From the NCBI RefSeq assembly GCF_018860705.1, contig NZ_JAHKQA010000047.1:186001-250000 (forward strand): 64,000 bases of DNA, written 5' to 3'. Source of the stretch: Citreicella sp. C3M06. GTDB taxonomy: Bacteria > Pseudomonadota > Alphaproteobacteria > Rhodobacterales > Rhodobacteraceae. Below, in pieces: positions 45,043 through 53,962 of this stretch; positions within the stretch are counted from its first letter, which is position 1; every line of letters begins with the position of its first letter. The notes beneath the pieces are model-generated. The model was not told the origin of the DNA. It made no database searches and saw nothing but the letters and a program-made list of their open reading frames with translations. A program made the translations under genes and the position numbers.

Positions 45043-45536
45043 GCCTGCACCTCGCCCGCGCCATCCATTTCGACGAAAGCGACATGCGGGTGTTTGCCAG
45101 CCCGGCGCGCACCGGCGAATGGTGCCTGTCCGGCGGGTTCGAGTTTTCCGACTGGACCGAGGCCGATCTGACCGGCAAAGCGCGGCAGGCCTTTTCCAAT
45201 GGCTGGCTCGGGCTGGAGACCTTTGGCCGGGTGACCTTTGTCGCGGTGACGCAGGTCGAGCCCGCCGAGTTTGACACACTGACCGATCTGCTGGCGCAGC
45301 ATTTCGTCACCTATTACGGCGCGCCCTCGGTCGATGCCGCCCGACCGGTCGCCGCCGAGGAACTGGCGCAGATGGCCGAGCTTTGTGCCGGGCACGCGCC
45401 CAACACCCTGCTGACCGTGGCGCGCGAGCTGACGCCATCGGGCGTGCGCGAGGCGTTCCGGGTGATCGAACCGCAGGCCGCCGAACTGGATCTGTTCGCC
45501 GTGCACGGCGCGCTCGACGATCCGCACGAGCACTAG
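45039..45536 (+). CDS. Conserved protein of the fdh operon (DUF6505-like)
   Basis: 165 residues, acidic, soluble, no metal motif. It begins SLHLARAIHFDESDMRVFA and has WCLSGGFEFSDWTEADLTGKA and FGRVTFVAVTQV. I recall this pattern as DUF6505, found at the end of such operons, but cannot confirm it here. Overlaps the ligase-like gene by 4 bp. Confidence 0.65.
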   Translation: MSLHLARAIHFDESDMRVFASPARTGEWCLSGGFEFSDWTEADLTGKARQAFSNGWLGLETFGRVTFVAVTQVEPAEFDTLTDLLAQHFVTYYGAPSVDAARPVAAEELAQMAELCAGHAPNTLLTVARELTPSGVREAFRVIEPQAAELDLFAVHGALDDPHEH

Positions 45537-45784
45537 AACCGGCAGGTGACATCGCCCATGTGACGGTTTCATCACAACCGGCGCGAAGAGGCCACGCTCA
45601 CCGGCGCGAGCTTTGCGGGGATCGGGCGTCGATCAGCCTGCCGCTGTGAGCACCAACGGCCAATCGCCCGCGATCCCCGAACCGTCGATGCAGGCCGCCA
45701 GCTGCGCACGCCTCAAGCCGGCCCCCTCCGATACCTCCTCCTCGGGTCCAAACCGCCGTCCCGCCATACAGCAGCGACGGGGCC

Positions 45785-46366
45785 TCAAAGCAGCCGGTCG
45801 AGCATCGCATCGACCATGAAGCCAACGGCCTCCCGCGCCTGATCGGGCGTTGCGCGAGCAACGTCGACGAGGGCAATCATCGCCTCCATTCCCGTGGCGG
45901 CGGACAGGCCGCGGACAAGCATCTCTGTCTGATCATCGGACAGCCCGGTGTCATGCTCCGACAAGGCGCGGCGAAACATGCTGATGCGGCGCGCCCCCCG
46001 GGCGGTCGCGTGGTTCTGCGCCTGCCAATCGCGCAGTGTCGCGGCGAGGAATTGCCGGAAGCCGGTTTCATTCTCGAGCGCAAGATCCAGAAAGTACAGG
46101 CAGATCGCCTTGAGCTTGCCGCGCAGGTCAGGCTGATCGCCGACGACGTCCTCGTAGGGCTTCACCGCAATGTCGAGCACCGCCTCTGCCACCAGCACAT
46201 CGGGGGTGGAAAAATAGCGATAGCTGGTCGCCTTGGACACGCCATTTTTTGCGGCGGCGGCGGCGACCGTGACGGGCTTGCCTTCCAGCAGCAGCTCCCG
46301 CGCACCATCCAGAATGGCCTGACGCGTGCGCGCGCGCTGTGAGGATCGGTCCGGGGAATTGGTCAT
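45785..46366 (-). CDS. TetR-family regulator
   Basis: 193 residues from the ATG at 46366 (GGAAGG upstream). Helix-turn-helix at about residues 10-60 with RQAILDGARELL and VSKATSYRYFSTPDVL, followed by an all-helical ligand domain. It is divergent from a cupin gene, with a GTCT...AGAC inverted repeat between them. It probably controls that gene and perhaps the oxidoreductase beyond. Ligand unknown. Confidence 0.85.
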   Translation of the reverse strand: MTNSPDRSSQRARTRQAILDGARELLLEGKPVTVAAAAAKNGVSKATSYRYFSTPDVLVAEAVLDIAVKPYEDVVGDQPDLRGKLKAICLYFLDLALENETGFRQFLAATLRDWQAQNHATARGARRISMFRRALSEHDTGLSDDQTEMLVRGLSAATGMEAMIALVDVARATPDQAREAVGFMVDAMLDRLL

Positions 46367-46401
46367 ACGGCCTTCCGTGCCCTGCGTTATATAGGACTCT
46401 T

Positions 46402-46416
46402 GTCTTATTTTGAGAC
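46402..46416. promoter_or_regulatory. Inverted repeat in the tetR/cupin control region
   Basis: GTCT and AGAC arms around TATTTTG, in the 95-bp gap between the divergent tetR and cupin starts. A likely TetR operator by position. Confidence 0.45.
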
Positions 46417-46461
46417 TCATGTATCATTTTAGTTGAACAGGGTCAAATACGGAGTATCGGC

Positions 46462-46917
46462 ATGACAACGCTTCCACGCACCTATGACGTTCTGAACATC
46501 CTGTTGAAGTTTCACGCCTTTCCCGAGGAGGTCGACGGCAAATACTGCCTTGTCGAATGTCTTGTCCCTGTCGGTGCCGGAGCGCCACCGAACCATCACG
46601 CAGGTGAAACCGAGGGGTTCTTCATTCTAGAAGGTCAGGTCGCCTTCAACATCGCCGGCGAGGATCGGCTCGCGGGGCCGGGCGACTTTGTTGCCATTCC
46701 CGACGGGGCCATGCACGCGTTTCAGGCCATCGGCGATGGACCGGCGCGGCTTTTGATCCTCAATGCTCCGGGGCAGATGCACAAGGCATTCTTCACCGGT
46801 ATCGGCACGGCGCTTCCGGACACTCAGACCACCCTGCCAGAGCCGTCCAAGCCCGATCTGGCCGCTGTCCTGAAGGTTGCGCAACAGGTGGGCATGACGA
46901 TCCCGGCGCCGCAATAG
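46462..46917 (+). CDS. Single-domain cupin protein
   Basis: 151 residues. Cupin motif 1 is PPNHHAGETEGFFILEGQ (about residues 34-52, with the His-His-Glu metal set) and motif 2 is GPGDFVAIPDGAMHAFQ (about 73-89). The substrate is unknown; quercetinase-like and small aldehyde-related enzymes share this form. Divergent from the TetR gene and about 300 bp before an oxidoreductase with which it may be coregulated. Confidence 0.8.
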   Translation: MTTLPRTYDVLNILLKFHAFPEEVDGKYCLVECLVPVGAGAPPNHHAGETEGFFILEGQVAFNIAGEDRLAGPGDFVAIPDGAMHAFQAIGDGPARLLILNAPGQMHKAFFTGIGTALPDTQTTLPEPSKPDLAAVLKVAQQVGMTIPAPQ

Positions 46918-47213
46918 GCCGATGTTAAGGCGCAAGGCGGGCGCAGGCTTGCTGCGCCTCATCAGGCGCTTTGCGCTGCCAGCCGGCCTTCGATGATGCG
47001 GGGGCGAGCGCCGGTGCGCCGAAGGGGTTGTTTGTCGACAAATGAGTGCCGTCGCGTCCGGCGGGCAGGATTGACGGCGTTTTCCGCTCGCTTCGGGCAG
47101 TGGCAGTGCTATCTGCATGCACCATACAGAGGAGGGCCGACAGCGCGCCCCGGCTCAGCCCGGCGCGCCGATCACCAACCCTCCTCGCGACACCGACTTT
47201 TGGAGACTGCAAA

Positions 47214-48326
47214 ATGGCGACCACCGGCAAGCAATTGTTCACGACATTGGACGCGGACGGAACGTTGACCGTCGCGATCGAAACCGTGTCCCTGCCAGAT
47301 CCGACCGGCAATCAGGTGCTGGTGAAAATGGAAGCGGCGCCGATCAACCCGTCGGACCTCGCCATTCTGGTCGGGGCGGCCGATATGGAAAATGCCAGCT
47401 ATTCGCCCGGCAAATTCGTCGCAAAAATGCCCGAGACAGCCAACGCGGGCTCCAAAGCGCGCCACGGGCTCAAGCTGCCAGCCGGGAACGAGGGCGCCGG
47501 AACGGTGGTCGCGGCTGGCGACAGCGACACGGCCAAAGCCTTGGTCGGACAGCGCGTTTCCTGTGTGCCGGGCAATGCTTACAGCCAGTATTGCCTCGCC
47601 GATGCGGCCATGTGCCTGCCGCTGGGCGATCATTCTGCCGAGGAAGGCGCAAGCGCTTTCGTCAACCCGATGACCGCGCTGGGGTTCGTCGAGAATGCCA
47701 AGATGGATGGGCAGGACGCGATCCTGCACACGGTCGGGGCCTCCAACCTCGGCCAGATGCTGACCCGCATCTGCAAGGAAGATGGCATCGGTCTGGTCAA
47801 TATCGTCCGCAAGGACAGCCAGGTCGACCTTCTCAAAGAGCTGGGCGCCACCCATGTCGTCAATTCCTCGGACAGCGACTTCATGCCCCAGCTGTGCGCT
47901 GCCATCGATGACACCGGCGCGTTTTATGGCTTTGATCCGGTTGGCGGCGGCCAGACGGTGGACACGGCCTTCAAAGCCATGGAGCAGGTCGCAGTCAGCC
48001 GGATGACAGAATATTCGCGCTATGGCTCGACCCAGCCCAAGCGCATGTTCATCTACGGGCGTCTGGACACGGGCCCCACGACCCTGTCGCCGAGCTACGG
48101 CTTTGGCTGGACCCTGTCGGGCTGGCTGCTGTTCCCCTTCCTGCAATCGGCTGGGCAGGACACCGTCAGCCGTATGCGCAAACGCGTGCGCGACAACCTC
48201 ACCACCACCTTTGCCAGCCATTACAAGACGCGCGTCAATCTTGAAGAGATGCTGACCAAAGAGGCCGTGACCGATTATCGCGCGATGAAAACCGGTGAGA
48301 AATACCTCGTTACGCCCTGGTCGTAA
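47214..48326 (+). CDS. Medium-chain (quinone oxidoreductase-like) dehydrogenase
   Basis: 370 residues from the ATG at 47214 (GGAG 9 bases upstream); the longer in-frame reading is non-coding in composition. MDR fold: N-terminal GroES-like domain with INPSDL and GNEGAGTVVAAG, then an NAD(P)-binding domain with HTVGASNLGQML and FDPVGGG. There are no structural-zinc cysteines, so it is of the zinc-free quinone-reductase/enoyl-reductase type. A clear terminator lies about 100 bases after it. Confidence 0.85.
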   Translation: MATTGKQLFTTLDADGTLTVAIETVSLPDPTGNQVLVKMEAAPINPSDLAILVGAADMENASYSPGKFVAKMPETANAGSKARHGLKLPAGNEGAGTVVAAGDSDTAKALVGQRVSCVPGNAYSQYCLADAAMCLPLGDHSAEEGASAFVNPMTALGFVENAKMDGQDAILHTVGASNLGQMLTRICKEDGIGLVNIVRKDSQVDLLKELGATHVVNSSDSDFMPQLCAAIDDTGAFYGFDPVGGGQTVDTAFKAMEQVAVSRMTEYSRYGSTQPKRMFIYGRLDTGPTTLSPSYGFGWTLSGWLLFPFLQSAGQDTVSRMRKRVRDNLTTTFASHYKTRVNLEEMLTKEAVTDYRAMKTGEKYLVTPWS

Positions 48327-48430
48327 GGCTCCGTCGCCGAAGTGGTCCGGTTGTGTCCGGGCTACTTCGGCATCAAATTGACCAGCAGCGGCGCGGGCAA
48401 GACTTGGCCTGCTGTACGCGCGCAAAGAGG

Positions 48431-48458
48431 AGCGCCAGCGAACCGGGCTGGCGCTTTT
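48431..48458 (+). terminator. Rho-independent terminator after the MDR dehydrogenase
   Basis: AGCGCCAGC and GCTGGCGCT form a perfect 9-bp stem with a 7-base loop, followed by TTT (TTTT including the last stem base). The best canonical terminator in the window. Confidence 0.8.
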
Positions 48459-48784
48459 CAAGGAACAATATGTGGCACGACCCGGTGGTGGTCGGTGCCA
48501 CAGCGCCGCGAGAAGGCATCTGAGCGCTGGCGCTGACCACGACCGCGCAAAGATCTCTGGCCCTTGCGTGCGTGGCGATACGCCCCTTGCGCTTGCGATG
48601 CGACGGGCGGGCGCTTGCGACCCAGCCTTTCCCGCATCAGGCAGCAGCAAATCTGCCTAAATCCTGTTGAAAATTACAGGGCTCACCCCGTCCCGATCTC
48701 CACAACCAACTGGCCCTGCGCAGCGCATCCGCCCCGAGCGTCACAGGTTCTGGGCGCGTCGCCCTCTGTTTGCTCTCAAAATAG

Positions 48785-48869
48785 AATCAAACATAACGAT
48801 CAGATCGAACGCACACCCCCGATCAGATCTGCCAAATGTGCACATAACGATTCATAATTAATCAAACAT
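48785..48869 (+). promoter_or_regulatory. Repeat-rich AT region upstream of the ureide operon
   Basis: Three words occur twice each: AATCAAACAT (48785-48794 and 48860-48869), ACATAACGAT (48791-48800 and 48842-48851) and GATCAGATC (48798-48806 and 48821-48829). Such repeats in an AT-rich island are typical of regulator binding sites, possibly of the operon's own GntR protein. Inference. Confidence 0.5.
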
Positions 48870-49035
48870 TGCATACACGAATATACTTTACGCAAAAATT
48901 GTGGCGACCTCGGGCGGTGGCCTAGCAAAGCTTCGCAGCGGCCCCCGGCCCGCCTTTGGTGAACTGCGAGACCAACAGGGGGTCACCCCCTGCCCCAAGA
49001 AAAAGAGTCTCGGACCGATCCAACAGGAGCTTGAA

Positions 49036-50643
49036 ATGACCATTTCTGCCTCGATCAAGGCGCTGAGCATCAGCGCGCTGATCGCCTCCTCGGCGGCCTT
49101 GCCCGCCATGGCGCAGTCGCGCAACGATGTGATCATTGCCGTGGGCGAACAGGGGCCGAACTCCCTTGACACCCAGACCCCCACATCAAACGACTACACC
49201 CGCATGGTGGCCTTGCAGGTCTATGACCGGCTGGTGAAACATGGCGTAAAGACGCTCGAAGACGGCACGCAAGTCTATGACAAGACCGTGGTTCTTCCCG
49301 AACTTGCCACCAGCTGGGAGGTCAGCGAGGATGGCAAGGAACTGACCTTCCATCTGCGTGATGACGCCACCTTTCACGATGGCTCGCCGGTCGAGGCCAA
49401 GGATGTCGAATGGTCCTTTGCCCGCGCCGTCGCCGCCGGGGGCTTTCCGCTGATCCAGATGGGCGCCGGGTCGATGACCGAGGCCGACCAGTTCGAAGCC
49501 GTCGACACCCACACGTTCAAAATTCATGTCCCCGATGGCAACAAGCTGGCGCTGCCGGATCTGACCACGCCGATCCCCATCGTGCTCAACTCCGACCTCG
49601 CGCTGGAACATGCCACCGAAGATGATCCTTGGGCGACCGAATGGCTGGCCAACAACACCGCCGGCGGCGGCGCCTATAATGTCGCGCGCTGGACGCCGGG
49701 CAACGAGATTGTCTTTCAGCGCTTTGACGACTGGAAGAACGGCGATCTGCCCGCGATGAAAACCGTGGTCTATCGCCAGATCGCCTCTGCCGGCACCCGT
49801 CGCGCCCTGCTGGAAAGCGGCGATGCGGATGTGTCCGTCGGCCTGCCCCCCAAGGATTTCGCCGAGCTAGGCGCAGGCGACAAGGTCAAGGTCATCGGCG
49901 TGCCCAAGCAATCGGCCATCGTGAACCTTGAGATGAACGTCACCATGCCGCCGTTCGACAACCCCTTGGTGCGCGAGGCGATGGCCTATGCCATTCCCTA
50001 TGATGCGATCATGGAAAACGCCTTTTATGGCCGCGCCACGCCGATGTATGGCGCCGACAGCACCGAGTATGACGCCGCATGGCCCGTGCCCAGCCCCTAT
50101 TCCACCGATCTGGACAAGGCCAAGGCGCTGCTGGCCGAAGCGGGCTATGCCGACGGGTTTGAAAGCACGATCTTTCTGGATTTGTCGCGCGCCACGGTGC
50201 GCGAACCGATTGCCCTGATGATCCAGCAGAACCTCAAGGAAATCGGCGTCGATGTGTCGATCGAAAAGGTGCCCGGCTCGAACTGGTTCTCCAAGATGTT
50301 GGAAAAATCCATGCCGATGGCGGTGACCAGCTTCCACGCATGGCTCGACTGGCCGGAATACCATTTCTACTGGACCTATTACGGCGCCAACAATTCGGTG
50401 TTCAACGTCGCCTCGCATGTGGATGACGCGCTGGATGCACAAATCCAGAAGGCCCGGTTTGAAACCGACCCCGATGCCTATGAGAGCGAAATCAAAAGCA
50501 TCATCGGCACCGTCATGACAGAGCTGCCCAAGATCCCGATCGCGCAGGATTACATGGACGTGGCGATGCAGAACGACATCGAAGGCTATGTCTACTGGTT
50601 CCACACCTTCCTTGATTTCCGCACCATCTCGCGCGCGGACTGA
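49036..50643 (+). CDS. Dpp-type ABC transporter, substrate-binding protein
   Basis: 535 residues from the ATG at 49036 (AGGAG 6 bases upstream). Sec signal peptide of about 26 residues ending PAMA. SBP family 5 fold: WEVSEDGKELTFHLRDDATFHDGSPVEAKDVEWSF, then PFDNPLVREAMAYAIPYD and DLDKAKALLAEAGY. This family binds di/oligopeptides, nickel chelates and other small solutes. Here the operon's amidohydrolases suggest a ureide or amide substrate. A hairpin follows the gene. Confidence 0.9.
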   Translation: MTISASIKALSISALIASSAALPAMAQSRNDVIIAVGEQGPNSLDTQTPTSNDYTRMVALQVYDRLVKHGVKTLEDGTQVYDKTVVLPELATSWEVSEDGKELTFHLRDDATFHDGSPVEAKDVEWSFARAVAAGGFPLIQMGAGSMTEADQFEAVDTHTFKIHVPDGNKLALPDLTTPIPIVLNSDLALEHATEDDPWATEWLANNTAGGGAYNVARWTPGNEIVFQRFDDWKNGDLPAMKTVVYRQIASAGTRRALLESGDADVSVGLPPKDFAELGAGDKVKVIGVPKQSAIVNLEMNVTMPPFDNPLVREAMAYAIPYDAIMENAFYGRATPMYGADSTEYDAAWPVPSPYSTDLDKAKALLAEAGYADGFESTIFLDLSRATVREPIALMIQQNLKEIGVDVSIEKVPGSNWFSKMLEKSMPMAVTSFHAWLDWPEYHFYWTYYGANNSVFNVASHVDDALDAQIQKARFETDPDAYESEIKSIIGTVMTELPKIPIAQDYMDVAMQNDIEGYVYWFHTFLDFRTISRAD

Positions 50644-50653
50644 CCCTGCCCTT

Positions 50654-50675
50654 GGGGGCGGCCCGCGTCGCCCCC
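50654..50675 (+). other. Intercistronic hairpin after the binding-protein gene
   Basis: GGGGGCG and CGCCCCC pair around 8 bases, 10 bases after the stop at 50643. Same arrangement as after ugpB; probably stabilises the binding-protein message. Confidence 0.6.
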
Positions 50676-50705
50676 TTCATGCCCTTTCCCGTTAGGAGCA
50701 GCCCC

Positions 50706-51398
50706 ATGACCTCGCATGTTTCGGGCCTTTATCCCTGGCCCTTCGACGGTGACTTGCGCCCAGAAAACACCGCCCTGATCATCATCGACATGCAGATCGA
50801 TTTCTGCGGCGTCGGTGGCTGGGTGCATTCGCGCGGGGTCGATCTGCGCAACACCCGGCGCGCCATTGCGCCGCTGCAAACCCTGCTGGACGTGCTGCGC
50901 CCCGCCGGGGTGACGATCATCCACACCCGCGAAGGCCACCGCCCCGATCTGAGCGACTTGCCCGCCAACAAGTTGTGGCGCTCGCAACAGCTGAACGGCA
51001 ATGGCATTGGCGCGCAGGGACCATTGGGGCGCTACCTGATCCGGGGCGAGCCGAACTGGGACATCATCCCCGAACTGGCCCCCGCCCCCGGAGAGATCAT
51101 CATCGACAAGCCCGGCAAGGGCGCCTTCATGGGCACCGATCTGGACACGGTGCTGCGCAACCGTGGCATCCGCAACCTGATGATCGCCGGGGTCACCACC
51201 GATTGCTGTGTGCAATCCACCCTGCGCGACGCCAATGACCGGGGCTTTGAATGCCTGCTGCTCGAGGATTGCTGCGGCGCCGCCACCCACGCCAACCATG
51301 ACGCACAGGTCGAGATGCTGCGCCTGTCCAACGGGCTGTACGGCTCGATATCGACATCGGGCGCGGTCATCGCCACCCTGACCGGAGCCGCCGCATGA
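50706..51398 (+). CDS. Biuret hydrolase-like cysteine hydrolase, paralogue 1
   Basis: 230 residues from the ATG at 50706 (TAGGAG upstream). Isochorismatase-fold amidohydrolase closely resembling biuret hydrolase BiuH: YPWPFDG at the start, IIIDMQIDFCG, HTREGHRPDLSDLPANK, RGEPNWDIIPEL, IDKPGKGAF and TTDCCVQST. The catalytic triad Asp28, Lys135 and Cys168 is intact with BiuH spacing. BiuH turns biuret into allophanate and ammonia. The stop overlaps the start of paralogue 2 (ATGA). The substrate may be a biuret relative rather than biuret itself. Confidence 0.85.
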   Translation: MTSHVSGLYPWPFDGDLRPENTALIIIDMQIDFCGVGGWVHSRGVDLRNTRRAIAPLQTLLDVLRPAGVTIIHTREGHRPDLSDLPANKLWRSQQLNGNGIGAQGPLGRYLIRGEPNWDIIPELAPAPGEIIIDKPGKGAFMGTDLDTVLRNRGIRNLMIAGVTTDCCVQSTLRDANDRGFECLLLEDCCGAATHANHDAQVEMLRLSNGLYGSISTSGAVIATLTGAAA

Positions 51399-52081
51399 CC
51401 GATTTTCCGCAAGTGAATTCAGCCCCCTACCCGTGGCCCTTTGACGGGCGGTTTGCACCCGCGAACACCGCCTTGATCATCATCGACATGCAGCGCGATT
51501 TCTGCGACCCCGATGGCTGGGTTGGCCAGCACGGCGCTGATGTGGCCCCGATGCGCGCCATGATCGCGCCGATCCGCGCGGTGCTGGACCGGATGCGCGA
51601 ACTGGGATTTCCGGTCATCCACACTCGCGAAGGCCACCGCCCCGATCTGGCCGATCTGAATGAAAACAAGCGCTGGCGCTCGGCGCGCGAGGGCGCTGAA
51701 ATTGGCACCACCGGCCCCTGCGGGCGGATGTTGACGCGGGGCGAGCCGGGCTGGGAAATCGTGCCCGAGCTGACGCCTTTGCCCGGCGAGCCGATCATCG
51801 ACAAGCCCGGCAAGGGCGCGTTTTACGCCACCGATCTGGAACAGATCCTGCACGCGCGCGGCATCCGCAACCTGATCTTTACCGGCGTCACCACCGATTG
51901 CTGTGTGCACACCACCATGCGCGACGCCAATGATCGCGGTTTTGAATGCATGTTGCTCGACGATTGCTGCGCCGCCTCGGCCCGGCATAACCACGCCGCG
52001 ATCCTGACGTTCACCACCATGGGCGACGGGCTGTTCGGCACCGTCGCGCCCTCGGCCCGGTTGTTCGAGGCGCTGGCATGA
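51395..52081 (+). CDS. Biuret hydrolase-like cysteine hydrolase, paralogue 2
   Basis: 228 residues, also of the BiuH group: PYPWPFDG, IIIDMQRDFCD, HTREGHRPDLADLNENK, RGEPGWEIVPEL, IDKPGKGAF and TTDCCVHTT. Triad Asp31, Lys137 and Cys170 is intact. In the central RGEPGW segment and in CGRMLTRG it is nearer the rhizobial BiuH pattern than paralogue 1. Two adjacent paralogues suggest a two-step or two-substrate scheme. Overlaps the permease start by 4 bp. Confidence 0.87.
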   Translation: MTDFPQVNSAPYPWPFDGRFAPANTALIIIDMQRDFCDPDGWVGQHGADVAPMRAMIAPIRAVLDRMRELGFPVIHTREGHRPDLADLNENKRWRSAREGAEIGTTGPCGRMLTRGEPGWEIVPELTPLPGEPIIDKPGKGAFYATDLEQILHARGIRNLIFTGVTTDCCVHTTMRDANDRGFECMLLDDCCAASARHNHAAILTFTTMGDGLFGTVAPSARLFEALA

Positions 52082-53091
52082 TCAAGCTGATCGCCAAGCG
52101 GTTCCTCAGCGCGCTGCCCAGCCTGATCGGGGTGATCATCGTCACCTTCGTGATCAGCCATTCGCTGCCCGGCGACCCGGCGGCCTATTTCGCAGGCCCC
52201 TCGGCCACGGCGGAATCGATCGCGGAAACCAAGGCGCGGCTGGGGCTGGACCAGCCGCTGCCAGTGCAATTCGTCGCCTATGTGGGCGATCTGATGCAGG
52301 GCGATCTGGGCCGCTCGTTCAATTCGGGCCAGCCGGTGCTGACCGACCTCATCCGCCGCCTGCCCGCGTCGTTCGAGCTGACGCTTTACGCGCTGGTGTT
52401 TGCGATTGTCGTCGCGGTGCCGCTGGGCCTGTGGGCGGCGGTCAATCCGGGGTCGTGGATCGACCATCTGTGCCGGGGCACGGTGACGGCGGCGGCGGCC
52501 TTCCCGTCGTTCTTTACCGCTCTGGTGCTGATTTTCGTGTTTTACTATAAACTTGGCTGGGCCCCGTCGCCCATCGGGCGGTTGGCGATCTACTTCCCGC
52601 TGCCCCCCACGATTACCGGCTTTTTCACCATCGACGCGCTGATCGCCGGGGATTTCGCCACCGCGCGCGCAGCGTTGGGGCAGCTTATCCTTCCTGCCAT
52701 CTCGCTGGGACTGTTCGCGCTGGCCCCGCTGGCGCGGATGACGCGCGCCTCGATGATCGGCGTGCTGGGCAGCGATTTCATCACCACCGCCAAAGCCGGA
52801 GGCCTGCCGCGCCGCACCATCCTGTGGACCTACGGGTTTCGCAACGCGCTGCTGCCGGTGGTCAATATCCTTGGCATGATCTTTTCCTTTCTGCTCGGGG
52901 CGAATGTGCTGATCGAACAGGTGTTTGGCTGGCCCGGCATCGGCTCTTACGCGGTCGAGGCGGTACTGACATCGGACTATGCCGCCATTCAGGGCTTTGT
53001 CGTGATGATGGCCATTCTCTACATCCTGCTCAATCTGGGCGTGGATATCCTCAACATGATCGTTGATCCAAGGGTGCGCTACGATGACTGA
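52078..53091 (+). CDS. DppB-type ABC transporter permease
   Basis: 337 residues, six or seven membrane segments. Family marks: KRFLSALPSLIGVIIVTFVISHSLPGDPA at the N-terminus, and the cytoplasmic loop ASMIGVLGSDFITTAKAGGLPRR before FRNALLPVVNILG. It forms the channel with the DppC-type partner. Overlaps both neighbours (4 bp upstream, 8 bp downstream). Confidence 0.93.
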   Translation: MIKLIAKRFLSALPSLIGVIIVTFVISHSLPGDPAAYFAGPSATAESIAETKARLGLDQPLPVQFVAYVGDLMQGDLGRSFNSGQPVLTDLIRRLPASFELTLYALVFAIVVAVPLGLWAAVNPGSWIDHLCRGTVTAAAAFPSFFTALVLIFVFYYKLGWAPSPIGRLAIYFPLPPTITGFFTIDALIAGDFATARAALGQLILPAISLGLFALAPLARMTRASMIGVLGSDFITTAKAGGLPRRTILWTYGFRNALLPVVNILGMIFSFLLGANVLIEQVFGWPGIGSYAVEAVLTSDYAAIQGFVVMMAILYILLNLGVDILNMIVDPRVRYDD

Positions 53092-53962
53092 CCAGATTGC
53101 CCATCCAGAGCCCTCGCGGCTGGCCAATATCTGGTCCGGCTTTGCCCATGCGATGAAAAGCAACCCGCTGACCGCCTTTGCCATGGCGCTGTTCTTGCTG
53201 TTCGTCATCGCCGCCGTGCTGGGGGAAACCATCGCGCCCTACGATCCGCTCGCCAGCACCGGGGCGACGCTGCAACCGCCCAGCTGGGCGCATCCCTTTG
53301 GCACCGACCAGCTGGGCCGCGACGTGCTGAGCCGCACCATCGTCGCCGCCCGCGTCGATTTCGGCATTGCCATCGCGGCGGTGTCGATCTCGTTCCTGCT
53401 TGGGCTCGGGCTGGGGGCGGCGGCGGGCTATTATGGCGGCTGGACCGACCGGATCGTGGGCCGCATGGTCGACACGATCATGGCCTTTCCGCTGTTCGTT
53501 CTGGCGATGGGGGTGGTGGCGGCGCTTGGCAACACGGTGTGGAACATCGTCTACGCCACCGCCATCATCAACCTGCCGTTTTACATCCGCTTTGCCCGCG
53601 CCGAGGTGAATTCCCGCCGCGATGCCGGTTTTGTCGAGGCCGCGCGCCTCAGCGGCAATGGCTCGGTGCGCATTCTGGCGGTGCATCTGGTGCCCAACAT
53701 CCTGCCGCCGATGATGGTGCAGGTGTCGCTGAACCTTGGCTGGGCGATCCTGAACGCGGCGGGGCTGTCGTTCATCGGGCTCGGGGTGCGCCCGCCGACC
53801 CCGGAATGGGGGATCATGGTGTCCGAAGGCGCCAATTACATCTTTTCGGGCGAGTGGTGGATCTTTTTCTTTCCCGGCATGGCGCTGGTGCTCGCGGTGT
53901 TCTGTTTCAACCTGCTGGGCGACGGGCTGCGCGACATCATCGATCCGAAAGGGCGCACATGA
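53084..53962 (+). CDS. DppC-type ABC transporter permease
   Basis: 292 residues from the ATG at 53084, which overlaps the DppB stop by 8 bp. N-terminal cytoplasmic segment, then HPFGTDQLGRDVLSR, the DppC hallmark, and the EAA loop RDAGFVEAARLSGNGSVRI. Second channel subunit of the importer. The stop overlaps the next start. Confidence 0.93.
   Translation: MTDQIAHPEPSRLANIWSGFAHAMKSNPLTAFAMALFLLFVIAAVLGETIAPYDPLASTGATLQPPSWAHPFGTDQLGRDVLSRTIVAARVDFGIAIAAVSISFLLGLGLGAAAGYYGGWTDRIVGRMVDTIMAFPLFVLAMGVVAALGNTVWNIVYATAIINLPFYIRFARAEVNSRRDAGFVEAARLSGNGSVRILAVHLVPNILPPMMVQVSLNLGWAILNAAGLSFIGLGVRPPTPEWGIMVSEGANYIFSGEWWIFFFPGMALVLAVFCFNLLGDGLRDIIDPKGRT

Larger units (their letters stand above)
48327..49035. 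other. 700-bp interval before the ureide operon, AT-rich right half
   Basis: No gene seen. The left part has an intrinsic terminator (48431-48458). The right part (about 48775-48900) is strikingly AT-rich for this genome and holds repeated words (see separate entry), marking it as the promoter region of the operon that starts at 49036. Confidence 0.55.
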
